Both the position numbers and the translations under genes were made by a program. Under the pieces are notes generated by a model. It saw only the letters and a program-made list of their open reading frames with translations. It did no database searches and was not told the DNA's origin. Below are positions 1 to 7,395 of a stretch of DNA of 64,000 nt, piece by piece. Source of the DNA: a virus. Within the stretch, counting starts at the first letter, position 1. Each line of letters opens with the position of its first letter. Where the stretch lies: positions 1 to 64,000 of IMG/VR virus record IMGVR_UViG_3300027759_000063; one strand, 5' to 3'.

Positions 1-110
1 CTCATCCTACGGGATTTACGTTTCTGATGCCACGGCGCACGGCAGGACCGGTTACAGATCTATTCCTACAGTGCCCATTAAACAACCCACCTCCCTGGTC
101 ATGCACAGTT
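1..110 (-). other. Window edge downstream of an early promoter; no clear gene
   Basis: This stretch lies just downstream of the strong minus-strand promoter at 111..139, so it should be the 5' part of a transcript running out of the window. It has a purine-rich GGGAGG (about 91-97 on the minus strand). That is followed by a TTG-initiated reading frame of 27 codons (about 85 down to 2) and an ATG frame of only 8 codons. I cannot fold it into a tRNA: no T-arm consensus is visible. It may be a leader or a very small gene; nothing firmer can be said. Confidence 0.25.
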
Positions 111-139
111 ATTATACTGCACAAGTCAGGTGTTGTCAA
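111..139 (-). promoter_or_regulatory. Perfect sigma-70-type early promoter
   Basis: On the minus strand a TTGACA (134-139) is followed by exactly 17 bases and TATAAT (111-116), the full bacterial sigma-70 consensus. The -35 hexamer lies inside the last codons of the gene ending at 126, so promoter and upstream gene tail are nested, as at several other promoters in this window. It should drive leftward transcription out of the window by the unmodified host RNA polymerase. Confidence 0.85.
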
Positions 140-593
140 CTTGTTTTTTAGTTAATTCACACACCAGGAGAAACTGCTCGTAGGCCAGTCGCACTGCAGG
201 ATTGGTTAGTAATTGTTCGGCTTCTGCTTGCATGGCCTTTAGACCGGCTTCGGCTATGTCTCTAGCACTGGCCACTTCAATGGTATAGATGTCATCACCC
301 ATGGCTCGGTTCAACCGAGTCCAGGCACGTTGTTGATCATGTGTGAGTTCTTTCCGGCGTGGACGCATTTCACTGGCCTTACGCACTGCCTCACTCATCT
401 TGTCTTCAGCCACACGACCAGCGGCTATCATTGGTGCCAAGGCAGGATCAATGTTATAGCGTGTGCTACGGCCGCCGGGATAGCACATGATCAAATGGTT
501 GCCCCGGGGCATAGCATCCATGAGTTCATAGTCATGTTCCATGACAGGCACATACCTACGTCCACGTTTTTCGTAGTAGATTTTTTTAGTCAT
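126..593 (-). CDS. Conserved phage protein of unknown function
   Basis: A 155-residue soluble protein with a basic N-terminus (TKKIYYEKRGRR), a central segment with MCYPGG and NIDPALAPMIAAG, and a helix-rich C-terminus. It has no membrane segment and no catalytic motif I can name. I chose the ATG at 593 because it overlaps the stop of the upstream gene (586) by only 8 bases, typical of translational coupling; an in-frame ATG at 638 would force a 53-base overlap. It resembles a hypothetical family I associate with T4-type phages of aquatic bacteria. The 3' end contains the -35 box of the promoter at 111..139. Function unknown. Confidence 0.75.
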   Translation of the reverse strand: MTKKIYYEKRGRRYVPVMEHDYELMDAMPRGNHLIMCYPGGRSTRYNIDPALAPMIAAGRVAEDKMSEAVRKASEMRPRRKELTHDQQRAWTRLNRAMGDDIYTIEVASARDIAEAGLKAMQAEAEQLLTNPAVRLAYEQFLLVCELTKKQVDNT

Positions 594-867
594 TGGCTGC
601 CCAGGTGTTGGCATGATAATCCCAATGTCTACTGTCATATAGATTAAACGTCAGCTCGTAGCCAAATAAGCCTAATTTTAATTTAACGCCTGCATGGTCA
701 CATCTAGTGGTCCAATCAAAATTAAAATGCAATAGATTTTCACAGTCTTGAAATACTTCCAATTCAAGATATTTGTGTTTGAATGGCGTACTCCAAACAC
801 GATTGAAAATATGATTGAATGACACCCTGGTCAAAGGATACTCAATTGCAAATTTTAAATTGATCAT
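586..867 (-). CDS. Hypothetical protein, 93 aa
   Basis: A small aromatic-rich protein (many F, Y, W, H) predicted to be mainly beta strand, without membrane helix or known motif. It starts 4 bases inside the end of the ligase gene (ATG at 867, ligase stop at 864), an ATGA-type overlap that suggests it is co-translated with DNA ligase. Its stop overlaps the start of the next small gene. Not recognised; the dense coupling on both sides is the main evidence that it is real. Confidence 0.7.
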   Translation of the reverse strand: MINLKFAIEYPLTRVSFNHIFNRVWSTPFKHKYLELEVFQDCENLLHFNFDWTTRCDHAGVKLKLGLFGYELTFNLYDSRHWDYHANTWAAND

Positions 868-2237
868 ACTTTTTCGCCGGCTTCAAAATCTCTAAAGCGC
901 AAGAATCTTGGGAATCTCAGACTGTATGATCCGTCTTGGTTTTGCGTAACTGCGTCAGCTTGCACTTCCACCAAGTGACCAAGAAGAAGATCCCGGCTGC
1001 TCCAGTACTCATCCCTATCGCTATCAGACAGGCCACTGCCAACATTAACTCGTATGTGTCTTCCATTGTCATCTCCTTCACAGATTATAGCACCCAACCG
1101 GTCAGCATTGCGACCAGTACCTTGTTCGAAACCCACAATGCTCAAATCAACTGTGATTGTGGGTTTCCATTTCATCCATGAATCTGTGCGTTTGCACAGG
1201 TACGGTGCATCCATGCTCTTGATCATGATGCCTTCAAATCCACCCTCCACAGCGGCTTCAGCATAACGGTTCATGATATCATGCCCTTCGGCTGTGTCCA
1301 GGTCCACTTCCAGACCGTTCATGATCTGGATAGCACCTTCCGCAGGCAACGAGGCACGTACACATTCCAACATTTCAATGCGTTTGTATTGTTGTGCGTT
1401 GTAGTGACCTTCAACAAAACTGTCCAGCGGTATGATATCAAACACATGATATATCATGCCGTCAGTGACAGCGTCCGATTTGCGATGTGCTTGCTTCATC
1501 AACTTCTGGAAACTTTCGCCCACAATCTCACCATCCAATACAAAACGACCGCCATGTGGAATTTGAAAAAATGCCTTGCGATTGTCTTCTATGGCCTGAG
1601 CAATCTGCGGAAAGTTTTCAAACTCTTTGCCATTGCGGCTGTACAATGTAACGCTGGTACCTTGTACCACTGCCAACACACGCACACCATCCAGTTTGCA
1701 TTCCAGGCGTTTGATGCCTTTCAGCTTCTTGGGTTGGTCCGTTGAGTCCTGTGCCAGTTGGCATGAGAACACAGGAATCCGCCACTGTGTTTTGCCCAGC
1801 ACTTTGTTCAAAGTTTTTTCTGAAATGCCACAGCGCAGGTCTTTTATGAGTACACGTCTACAAAGATTGTTCCATTCTAGACTGTCAAACTGTTTCATTG
1901 TTTCCAAGATAGCATCTCTAGCACGATGTCCAGTGAATGTTCTTGTGCGCAGGCCTTCCAACAATCCCCAAAACACAGGCCAGGGATTTTCCGCATGTTC
2001 AATGCCCTCGCTTTCGGGCACTTGTCGCACATGGAATGTGTAGTAGGGATTGTAGGCTTGATAGCAATTGAACAAAAAACACTGGGCATTTGCACTGCCC
2101 AATTTTGCCGCCATCAAGGCTTTCTCAATCACTCGTTCTTTGTGCAAGCGACTGTCAGAACTTTCAAGGTCCCTTATCCAATCGGCTGCCACTGGGATAC
2201 CGTTGAATTGTTTGTGTGTGAAGTCAATGTCATTCAT
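864..2237 (-). CDS. 30: ATP-dependent DNA ligase (T4 gp30-like)
   Basis: Seals nicks in double-stranded DNA during replication and repair through an enzyme-AMP intermediate. The 457-residue length is close to T4 gp30. The N-terminal about 170 residues form the DNA-binding domain. The adenylation motif I is ECKLDGVR with the catalytic lysine at K181. Motif III-like FVLDGEIVG, motif IV-like EGIMIK and motif V-like WMKWKP follow in order, then a C-terminal OB-fold region. The ATG at 2237 is the first in frame, and the 3' end overlaps the following 93-aa gene by 4 bases. The protein looks intact. A GTAAATA lies one base upstream of the ATG, too close to be a usable late promoter. Confidence 0.95.
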   Translation of the reverse strand: MNDIDFTHKQFNGIPVAADWIRDLESSDSRLHKERVIEKALMAAKLGSANAQCFLFNCYQAYNPYYTFHVRQVPESEGIEHAENPWPVFWGLLEGLRTRTFTGHRARDAILETMKQFDSLEWNNLCRRVLIKDLRCGISEKTLNKVLGKTQWRIPVFSCQLAQDSTDQPKKLKGIKRLECKLDGVRVLAVVQGTSVTLYSRNGKEFENFPQIAQAIEDNRKAFFQIPHGGRFVLDGEIVGESFQKLMKQAHRKSDAVTDGMIYHVFDIIPLDSFVEGHYNAQQYKRIEMLECVRASLPAEGAIQIMNGLEVDLDTAEGHDIMNRYAEAAVEGGFEGIMIKSMDAPYLCKRTDSWMKWKPTITVDLSIVGFEQGTGRNADRLGAIICEGDDNGRHIRVNVGSGLSDSDRDEYWSSRDLLLGHLVEVQADAVTQNQDGSYSLRFPRFLRFRDFEAGEKV

Positions 2238-2249
2238 ATATTTACAGGG

Positions 2250-2675
2250 TTACCATGATGAATTATAGAATACTTTCAAACCCAAGAACATTTCTGCACG
2301 GGCGGCCTGGATGAATTTCAAGTCTTCATTGTAGTAGTGCTGATCTGCATCACTGCCAAAAAAGAATCCCGATGTGGCCGGCAGTTGACGTTTTTTCACT
2401 GCCAACTCCAAATCATCCAAGTCCTCAGCAGTGAGCTCGAATTCAATGCCGTTGAAGTTGTCTGTTTCACGTAGCGCATTACCTTCACGACGGAGCCATC
2501 GTTGTGCCATCCAGCCATGCAGATTGGGATGTTTGCGCCAGTATGCAATGTCTCTTGGCTTGTTGACATTGGGGTTGCGGTGTTCTTTGTGATCTGGATC
2601 CCACTCAGAGCCTTCGTAAAATTCAGCTTGCTGGCCTGCCCGGGCGGCCACGTATGCGTACATGTCAAGTCCCAT
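2250..2675 (-). CDS. Conserved MGLDMYAY-type phage protein
   Basis: A 141-residue protein beginning MGLDMYAYV, the hallmark start of a family common in tailed phages that is sometimes mislabelled as phosphoglycerate kinase. It contains WDPDHKEHRNPN, a YWRKHPNLHGWM segment and a FFFGSDADQHYYNEDL segment with clustered acidic and histidine residues that could bind metal (inference). No function is established to my knowledge. The start is preceded by GGAGAG on the minus strand at a good distance. It lies just upstream of the ligase gene and is probably co-transcribed with it. Confidence 0.8.
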   Translation of the reverse strand: MGLDMYAYVAARAGQQAEFYEGSEWDPDHKEHRNPNVNKPRDIAYWRKHPNLHGWMAQRWLRREGNALRETDNFNGIEFELTAEDLDDLELAVKKRQLPATSGFFFGSDADQHYYNEDLKFIQAARAEMFLGLKVFYNSSW

Positions 2676-2686
2676 GTTTCTCTCCG

Positions 2687-2905
2687 TTAATCAAGTGGAA
2701 CATTTTTCATTGGCTCAGTGCCTGTCCAGTGTGCCTGTGTCACACACACGCCTCGATACTGCACACCCATTGGGTGCTCACCTTTTTTGGGCAGTGTTTT
2801 GATTGCTCGCTCGCATGCAGTTTTGGTGGGCATGGTCACAGGCACTTTGTCTATGAAGTTGCCACCGGGGCTGAGCATGGCAACGATCAATATCCATTCA
2901 TTCAT
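2687..2905 (-). CDS. Small hypothetical protein, 72 aa
   Basis: Begins MNEWILIVAML, a short hydrophobic start followed by a basic, cysteine-containing body (TKTACERAIKTLPKKG) and a C-terminal QYRGVCVTQ segment. This pattern resembles small periplasmic or secreted proteins, but the hydrophobic part is too short to call a signal peptide confidently. It is coupled by a TAATG overlap to the stop of the 41-residue gene upstream (2905..3030). Function unknown. Confidence 0.6.
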   Translation of the reverse strand: MNEWILIVAMLSPGGNFIDKVPVTMPTKTACERAIKTLPKKGEHPMGVQYRGVCVTQAHWTGTEPMKNVPLD

Positions 2906-3030
2906 TATGCAGCCTTCAAAAAATTTTGGTGCACCATGAACGACCCGGCACCGTGACGGGTAGGCGCAATCTCTACTATCTCTCCATATGTAGAAATCAC
3001 AAAATACTGTTGACCTTGATATGTGACCAT
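2905..3030 (-). CDS. 41-residue coupled microprotein
   Basis: A complete reading frame (start 3030, stop TAA at 2905-2907) beginning MVTYQGQQYFVISTYGEIVE. It is too short for ordinary ORF thresholds. Its ATG overlaps the stop of the 94-aa gene upstream as TAATG, and its own stop overlaps the ATG of the 72-aa gene downstream in the same way. Coupling at both ends and gapless packing strongly suggest that it is translated. The predicted structure is a small beta protein. Function unknown. Confidence 0.6.
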   Translation of the reverse strand: MVTYQGQQYFVISTYGEIVEIAPTRHGAGSFMVHQNFLKAA

Positions 3031-3314
3031 TATGCGGCCTCCAACATGTTAGCGGGCACCTTCCACAGCATCACACCGTCTTTGACTGTGACATACTTGA
3101 TGGCCACCTTGGTCACTGTGCCTTGTACCACAAGGCCACCACGCTTGGCGCTGGTGAACTTGACTGTGTCACCTTTGGTGAACGTGCGGATTTTCTGCTT
3201 GCCCAACTGAGCGCGAGCATACTGCACCGCACTCACAATGCTGTTGAGTTGTTCGTTTGTGAAGTTGCCAAACATGATGGCAGTGTTGACTTCTTGGATT
3301 GTTGCGTATGTCAT
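3030..3314 (-). CDS. Small hypothetical protein, possible KOW/SH3-like fold
   Basis: A 94-residue protein. The first half is helical (NEQLNSIVSAVQYARAQ). The second half is beta-rich with FTKGDTVKFTSAKRGG, VVQGTVTKVAIKYVTV and a terminal MLWKVPANML, reminiscent of a small SH3/KOW-like barrel (inference only). It is the first gene behind the cassette promoter at 3345..3373 and has an AGGAGCC-type ribosome binding site. It heads a run of tiny early genes that ends at the ligase. Function unknown. Confidence 0.65.
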   Translation of the reverse strand: MTYATIQEVNTAIMFGNFTNEQLNSIVSAVQYARAQLGKQKIRTFTKGDTVKFTSAKRGGLVVQGTVTKVAIKYVTVKDGVMLWKVPANMLEAA

Positions 3315-3344
3315 CTCAGGCTCCTTTTGTTACAATATGTTCAT

Positions 3345-3373
3345 ATTATAGCATTTTGGCAATTATTGGTCAA
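3345..3373 (-). promoter_or_regulatory. Early promoter of the repeated cassette family, copy 1
   Basis: TTGACC (3368-3373), 17 bases, TATAAT (3345-3350) on the minus strand. The spacer AATAATTGCCAAAATGC is the same as in the copies near 37.8 kb. Downstream comes AAAAGGAGCC, the cassette's ribosome binding site, ending about 8 bases before the ATG at 3314. A stem-loop lies directly upstream (3385..3402). Confidence 0.85.
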
Positions 3374-3379
3374 CCGCCA

Positions 3380-3402
3380 AAAAGGTAATACTCAAGTATT
3401 AC
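3380..3402 (-). terminator. AT-rich stem-loop with T-run (cassette stem-loop)
   Basis: On the minus strand GTAATACT-TG-AGTATTAC is a near-perfect palindrome followed by CTTTTT, fitting a weak intrinsic terminator for the gene ending at 3399. The TAA stop codon of that gene is part of the stem. The stem-loop sits directly upstream of the early promoter at 3345..3373, giving a terminator-promoter cassette. Confidence 0.6.
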
Positions 3403-3674
3403 ATGCTCCAGAAAGTTTCGCTGGCGGGTGAGCAACAGTTGGGGGTGTTGACATCTTCCAGGAATTCTTTGCCAGTCATGAGATTGGTGCGTACAACCAT
3501 CTTGGGTGTGTAGTACTTGGTGGCAATGATGCTGAGTTGGTCCACGCTCCACCCTGCTTTGTTGCAAAGACGAGTGCGGGTGGCACGTGCGGCACCGAAC
3601 GTTTTGTATGCACGGGTTTTCATGGGACCATCTGTTACAATAAGTCCAGTACCTCTAGAAACAATGTAGTACAT
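3399..3674 (-). CDS. Small early ORFan, 91 aa
   Basis: A basic, threonine-rich protein starting MYYIVSRGTGLIVTDG, with a helical KTFGAARATRTRLCNKAGW segment and YTPKMVVRTNLMTGKEFLE. No membrane segment and no known motif. It has its own copy of the cassette promoter (3704..3732) and the cassette ribosome binding site AAAAAGGAGCC directly before the ATG, and it ends in the stem-loop at 3380..3402. It is thus an independently transcribed early module. Function unknown; host takeover is the usual guess for such genes, and here only a guess. Confidence 0.7.
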   Translation of the reverse strand: MYYIVSRGTGLIVTDGPMKTRAYKTFGAARATRTRLCNKAGWSVDQLSIIATKYYTPKMVVRTNLMTGKEFLEDVNTPNCCSPASETFWSM

Positions 3675-3703
3675 TTTGGCTCCTTTTTGCTTTGTATGCC
3701 ACT

Positions 3704-3732
3704 ATTATAGCAAAAAGGGAATTTTTGGTCAA
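3704..3732 (-). promoter_or_regulatory. Early promoter of the repeated cassette family, copy 2
   Basis: TTGACC (3727-3732), 17 bases, TATAAT (3704-3709) on the minus strand, with AAAAAGGAGCC in front of the ATG at 3674. Immediately upstream (3732-3748) is AGTACT-N5-AGTACT, two self-complementary hexamers that can pair as a small stem-loop or act as an operator. The same element recurs at 38126-38142 and 38408-38424. Confidence 0.85.
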
Positions 3733-3754
3733 GTACTACTAGAGTACTACTTTT

Positions 3755-4603
3755 TTACACTTGTGCTCGGGCTTCTGCAGGTGTGTATTCACTGCCGCTC
3801 AGCGTGGCCTGTGGTGGCACTGAGGCAGGTTGTTGGGGCACGCCATTGTCAGACTTGAGTCCAATACTGTCCAATCCAGCGGTGTTGCGTCCTTCACGTA
3901 GCGCACCTACCAGGGCCTGACCCGATTCATTGGCTGTGTTGGCAATGCTTTCCAAAAACTGTGCAGCCATGCCTTCTTGCGTGTCTTTGCCATATCCGGC
4001 CAAGGCAGGAATAAAAGCAGTGATGGGCAATTGAGCGCCAGCAGTGAGTGTGGCATAGTCAATGCTGGCCTTAGTCTGAAATATGGATTCGTTATAGCTG
4101 TGAGTAACCATTTCGGTCCATGCGGTGTTTAATGTTGTGGTTGCAGTGCCCATGGCAGTGATGGCTGTGCCAATGGCCGCATTGGCCTCAGTTATCAATC
4201 TAGCCAATGCTGCATCATATGTGGCATAGGTTGGTACGTTGTAAGGAGCAGGAAGAGTAATTGTGGGTGGCACACCGTAAGTGGCAGTACTCACCAGGGT
4301 CTTCATGTAAGAATAAATGGTATTGAGTGTTGTGAGTGTGCCGGCTGTAAGTTGTGCTGTGATGGTGCTGGTAACTGTGGTCAAATCAGTGTTGTAGGGA
4401 ATGCCAGCAGCTGATCCAAAAAAGTCTGTGGTCAAAAAAGTACCGCTGGGTCCTGAGCCCAGCGCCAAGTTTGTGGCATAGTAAGTGGCCACTGCGGCAG
4501 GCACAGGTGTTGTGGTATTGGCCACCAAGTCCAGGCCTTTGAGTGTGCCTAGTTTTTGTGAATATGCCGCAGTTTCTGCGGCGGTTTGTGTTATTGTGGT
4601 CAT
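3755..4603 (-). CDS. Putative virion structural protein (282 aa)
   Basis: A low-complexity protein rich in Thr, Ala, Leu and Gly, typical of phage structural or baseplate-associated proteins, starting MTTITQTAAETAAYSQKLG. Most of the chain looks like long helices with few charges, and the C-terminus carries a proline-rich linker (NGVPQQPASVPPQA). The start overlaps the end of the upstream 384-aa gene by 4 bases (ATGA), and both lie downstream of the PAAR gene. The function is inferred from composition and from the neighbouring spike-tip gene. No catalytic motif is visible. Confidence 0.65.
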   Translation of the reverse strand: MTTITQTAAETAAYSQKLGTLKGLDLVANTTTPVPAAVATYYATNLALGSGPSGTFLTTDFFGSAAGIPYNTDLTTVTSTITAQLTAGTLTTLNTIYSYMKTLVSTATYGVPPTITLPAPYNVPTYATYDAALARLITEANAAIGTAITAMGTATTTLNTAWTEMVTHSYNESIFQTKASIDYATLTAGAQLPITAFIPALAGYGKDTQEGMAAQFLESIANTANESGQALVGALREGRNTAGLDSIGLKSDNGVPQQPASVPPQATLSGSEYTPAEARAQV

Positions 4604-5754
4604 TGTAGTATTGCCGCCAGTTTAGGTGCAGTGGTGGTGCGTATGCCTTTGATTTGTTGAAAAGAAATCTGCAAGGCACGGTTGGCCGCGGCATTGGCTG
4701 CAGGTATAATTTTTGCCAAGTCATCACACCCTACAGGTGCCAATGTGCCTGAATTCAATATAGGAGCAATAACAGTGTTGACTGCACCCGTGGTGTCATA
4801 TATCAACACAGGACCATCAGGTGTGGGCAGTGTGAGACTGCTGTAACTTGTGGGAAATATTTTGGCAGGATTCAACAACTCACACATCTGTGTGATGTTG
4901 GGTGTGGTACAATTGAGAATACTCAGTACATTGGTCAAACAGGCGCCAGTGACTGTACAGAGTGCAGGATAAGCTCGCTGTTGAAGAACATCAAAAGCAT
5001 TTTTGGTCAGTCCCGTGGGGTTGAACAGGCTTTGTACATTGAGATTCACCAAGTCGGCAATGTTTTGATCTGTGAGTCCTTGTGCTTTTAACGCTTCAGT
5101 CACACACGGGGTTGATCCATTCAACATGTTGCCTTTTACAGCCAATTGATGTAACAACACAGCTGGTGTGCCAAACTGATCAACATTTTCAAAGTCGATC
5201 AAATCCCCAGTGTCTGCAAGGTCGGCCCCAAATGCTGGAAAAGCCAAGTTGACCTGTGCAATGTCCCCAGTGATCAAATTGTTCATGTTGGTGAATGTGG
5301 GACCAAGATAGTCATCACTGTTGACATTGACTGCACTGAGTATGACATTGTTTGTGAGACTGATATATCCCTGAGCGGCACCAAATGCCTGTGCAAATTT
5401 TCCAAAATCGCCGCCGCCCAATTGAGTGCTGGCTGCTGTGGTAATAGTAGTAGCATAACCGGCATTGCCCACGGTCCAGGACACATTGCTGGGCACACTG
5501 TCACCTAACGCAGGACAATAGTTGCCACTCACATTGGCTCCCAGCGTCTTGAGATTGGCCAGGGTACCTGCACCAATACTCAATGACACATTGCTTGCGG
5601 CTTGCCCAATGGTGTAGATCAAGTTGGCTATGGGTGCTAATGAGTTGTAACTGGCAATGCTGTTGGCCAATTGTGTGTTGGCTGTTATGGCATTGCCTGC
5701 GTAAAATCCCACACCTGCTGTGAGTTGTAGTGGTGTTGCTGTTGACTCTGCCAT
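4600..5754 (-). CDS. Putative virion structural protein (384 aa)
   Basis: A large Ala/Asn/Thr/Leu-rich protein starting MAESTATPLQLTAGVGFYAG, composed of helices with scattered cysteines (for example GNYCPALGDSV and TVTGACLTNVLSILNC). It shares composition and probably origin with the following 282-aa protein, to which it is coupled by ATGA. Its own ATG at 5754 overlaps the stop of the PAAR spike gene. Position and composition suggest a protein that accompanies the tail spike or is delivered with it (inference). No enzymatic motif was recognised. Confidence 0.65.
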   Translation of the reverse strand: MAESTATPLQLTAGVGFYAGNAITANTQLANSIASYNSLAPIANLIYTIGQAASNVSLSIGAGTLANLKTLGANVSGNYCPALGDSVPSNVSWTVGNAGYATTITTAASTQLGGGDFGKFAQAFGAAQGYISLTNNVILSAVNVNSDDYLGPTFTNMNNLITGDIAQVNLAFPAFGADLADTGDLIDFENVDQFGTPAVLLHQLAVKGNMLNGSTPCVTEALKAQGLTDQNIADLVNLNVQSLFNPTGLTKNAFDVLQQRAYPALCTVTGACLTNVLSILNCTTPNITQMCELLNPAKIFPTSYSSLTLPTPDGPVLIYDTTGAVNTVIAPILNSGTLAPVGCDDLAKIIPAANAAANRALQISFQQIKGIRTTTAPKLAAILQ

Positions 5755-6038
5755 TATCCTGCTCTCACTGTGCTAGAACCTGCTACTCTAGGGTGACCAC
5801 AGGTGTCTGAATCGCCATCACGTATGACGGGCTTCCCACCTGCACGTACAGATCCTGAACCACCCGAAGTCACTGCTGAACAATGTATGCCACAACCGGG
5901 TTGTCCGCAACAAGGATGCGGGGTTACTGAAATACCAGGTACAACAATGGGACGGCCGTTCACACGTACCGAAGCCACACCCGAGGTGTTGACACCACCT
6001 GATGAGTTTGGATCCCCTTGACGTTGCACTGCTGGCAT
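5754..6038 (-). CDS. PAAR-type tail spike tip protein
   Basis: Sharpens the tip of the central tail spike that pierces the host outer membrane (T4 gp5.4 analogue). The 94-residue protein is made of glycine-rich beta turns in PAAR style: GDPNSSGG, VRVNGRPIVVPG, VRAGGKPVIRDGDSDTCGHP and STVRAG. It has histidine/cysteine residues (PHPCCGQPGCGIHC) suited to hold a metal at the apex. Length and repeats match the PAAR family. It is coupled on the 3' side to the two structural genes above, which may be cargo or extension proteins of the spike. Confidence 0.85.
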   Translation of the reverse strand: MPAVQRQGDPNSSGGVNTSGVASVRVNGRPIVVPGISVTPHPCCGQPGCGIHCSAVTSGGSGSVRAGGKPVIRDGDSDTCGHPRVAGSSTVRAG

Positions 6039-6039
6039 G

Positions 6040-6339
6040 TTATCCCATTAAGATTTTACTGCGCACAGGTTTGATGCCTGTTGTGGCTTCCAGGTAACTG
6101 TCCCCCACGTCTTCACGCACAGGAGCAATCATGGCCACGCTAGATCTATTTACCGTGACATCCGACTCGGGATCTGCGGTAAACAAGCTATTCATCAGTT
6201 GTATGCCTTGCTGTCCAGGCACCACTGCCACAGGTTTGCTCAGGGTGAGAGTACTGCTGTCATATGCTGTGACTTTGGCCACTATTTCTTCACCATAGCC
6301 CATGCGCATGGTGTATGTTTTTCCCGCTTCGATGCTCAT
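6040..6339 (-). CDS. Conserved small beta protein, unknown function
   Basis: A 99-residue protein whose first half (GKTYTMRMGYGEEIVAKVTA, then DSSTLTLSKPVAVVP) has the strand-turn-strand pattern of small SH3/Sm-like barrels. The second half ends in a flexible acidic-to-basic tail (EATTGIKPVRSKILMG). I associate this type with T4-like phages of aquatic bacteria, where it has no assigned role. It sits 1 base before the PAAR gene and overlaps the methyltransferase gene end by 4 bases. The Sm-like fold is an inference only. Confidence 0.65.
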   Translation of the reverse strand: MSIEAGKTYTMRMGYGEEIVAKVTAYDSSTLTLSKPVAVVPGQQGIQLMNSLFTADPESDVTVNRSSVAMIAPVREDVGDSYLEATTGIKPVRSKILMG

Positions 6340-6941
6340 TCTAGTTCCTTTTTAACTATTGCCAACTGATAATTTACCAACCCCAATTTGAGCCTGTGAT
6401 AAAACATGTTCACAAAGGCATCAATACTTTGTTTGCAACGACCCAGGTAATGCTGTTCATCTTCCCAGAGATAGTCGTCAAACAACATCACGCCGCCAGG
6501 GCGCAACAATCCAAAACACATCACAGCATCTGCTAGTGCATCATCTGCGTTGTGACTACCATCCACGTAGACGAAGTCATACTGACGTTGATCCACAATC
6601 AGCTGTGCCAATGCAGGGAAACTCATGTTGGCATGCACTTCCACAGTTTGTCCAGGTTTTTTAACCTCTCCTGTGTTGGTACGGAAGATTTGTTCAATAC
6701 TGCGATCTTCAGGGATTGAATCATAACTGAATGCTGTGACCGGACGGTCAGCAAATGGATCAATGCAGGTAATGGTGCCTGTGTCTGCCAGCATGTTTTC
6801 CAACATCCAGCAGGTGCTACGGCCTTCGTGGCTGCCTATTTCCAATATGCTGTCAACTGTTTTTTGTTTTTGTAAGTAGTTGGTGATGTAATCAAAATTG
6901 ACCAGTGCATTGCTGAACCAGTCAGATGTGAATTGTGGCAT
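6336..6941 (-). CDS. Class I SAM-dependent methyltransferase (Methyltransf_24-like)
   Basis: A 201-residue Rossmann methyltransferase. Motif I is ILEIGSHEGRSTCWM (residues 32-46), motif II-like region GTITCIDPFADRP, and motif IV-like YDFVYVDGSHNADD followed by LLRPGGVMLFDDYLWE. This pattern is typical of the Methyltransf_24 / cephalosporin-hydroxylase-like group that often acts on glycans or small molecules. The substrate cannot be read from the sequence. It overlaps the downstream gene by ATGA and starts on the stop codon of the glutaredoxin gene, so it is probably in the nrd operon. Confidence 0.85.
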   Translation of the reverse strand: MPQFTSDWFSNALVNFDYITNYLQKQKTVDSILEIGSHEGRSTCWMLENMLADTGTITCIDPFADRPVTAFSYDSIPEDRSIEQIFRTNTGEVKKPGQTVEVHANMSFPALAQLIVDQRQYDFVYVDGSHNADDALADAVMCFGLLRPGGVMLFDDYLWEDEQHYLGRCKQSIDAFVNMFYHRLKLGLVNYQLAIVKKELE

Positions 6942-7162
6942 TACATCAACCTTTGACGCAGTTCCTGAAATCCACCCACATACTCTTCATCCAAGAAGAT
7001 CTGTGGCACTGATCGTGCAGTGGGCACTGACTCCAACAGTTGTTCACGTGTCCAGTCTTGACTGATGTTGCGTACTTCATATTCTATGCCTTTCATTTCC
7101 AACAAGCCCTTGGCTTGTTCGCAGAAGGTGCATTGGTCTTTTGACCATACTATTGCTTTCAT
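6941..7162 (-). CDS. Glutaredoxin
   Basis: A 73-residue thiol-disulfide oxidoreductase likely to re-reduce the phage ribonucleotide reductase (role of T4 NrdC). The redox motif is CTFC (C11, C14) after the first strand, then the cis-proline SVPQIF and the glutathione-binding GGFQEL segment. Complete for a minimal glutaredoxin. It lies in the operon nrdA - methyltransferase - nrdB - 75 aa - glutaredoxin, which fits its proposed partner. Its start overlaps the preceding gene by 4 bases. Confidence 0.92.
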   Translation of the reverse strand: MKAIVWSKDQCTFCEQAKGLLEMKGIEYEVRNISQDWTREQLLESVPTARSVPQIFLDEEYVGGFQELRQRLM

Positions 7163-7386
7163 TTTGTTTTTCCTTTGGAGTCTAGTTTAATAATACACGG
7201 TGAATCAATACGATCCGACATGGCTTTGACACCATCTGCCCAGGTGTGCATTTTTGCTGACAACCAGTCTAAAAATTGCACTCGCAGACAGCGATTCTTT
7301 TCTTCAATGCGTTCAAACTTGCTCATTACATTGCGAATGTTTTGAAAGTCTTCCGACTCTCGTATTGCAGGATTAGGTTTATACAT
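7159..7386 (-). CDS. Small hypothetical protein between nrdB and glutaredoxin
   Basis: A 75-residue, charged, mostly helical protein (MYKPNPAIRESEDFQNIRN, then FERIEEKNRCLRVQFLDWL). Its ribosome binding site (AAAAGGAA) lies in the 9-base gap after nrdB, and it overlaps the glutaredoxin gene by 4 bases, so it is expressed with the ribonucleotide reductase genes. No known motif; an accessory role in the reductase operon is inference from position only. Confidence 0.65.
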   Translation of the reverse strand: MYKPNPAIRESEDFQNIRNVMSKFERIEEKNRCLRVQFLDWLSAKMHTWADGVKAMSDRIDSPCIIKLDSKGKTK

Positions 7387-7395
7387 ATTTTCCTT

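Noticed and set aside
1-110. Possible tRNA or structured RNA at the left edge
   Set aside because: Several short complementary stretches are present, but no T-arm consensus, no acceptor pairing and no plausible anticodon arm could be built on either strand.
1281-1745. Plus-strand frames opposite the ligase
   Set aside because: Shadow frames with phage-atypical composition (many Cys, His, Phe) and no ribosome binding site; the ligase frame is certain.
2239-2245. Late promoter core before the ligase
   Set aside because: GTAAATA is only one base from the ATG, so a transcript would start inside the gene; also ligase is usually an early gene.
2250-2275. TATAAT in the region before the ligase
   Set aside because: It is part of the codons for VFYNSS in the upstream gene and has no good -35 at 17 bases.
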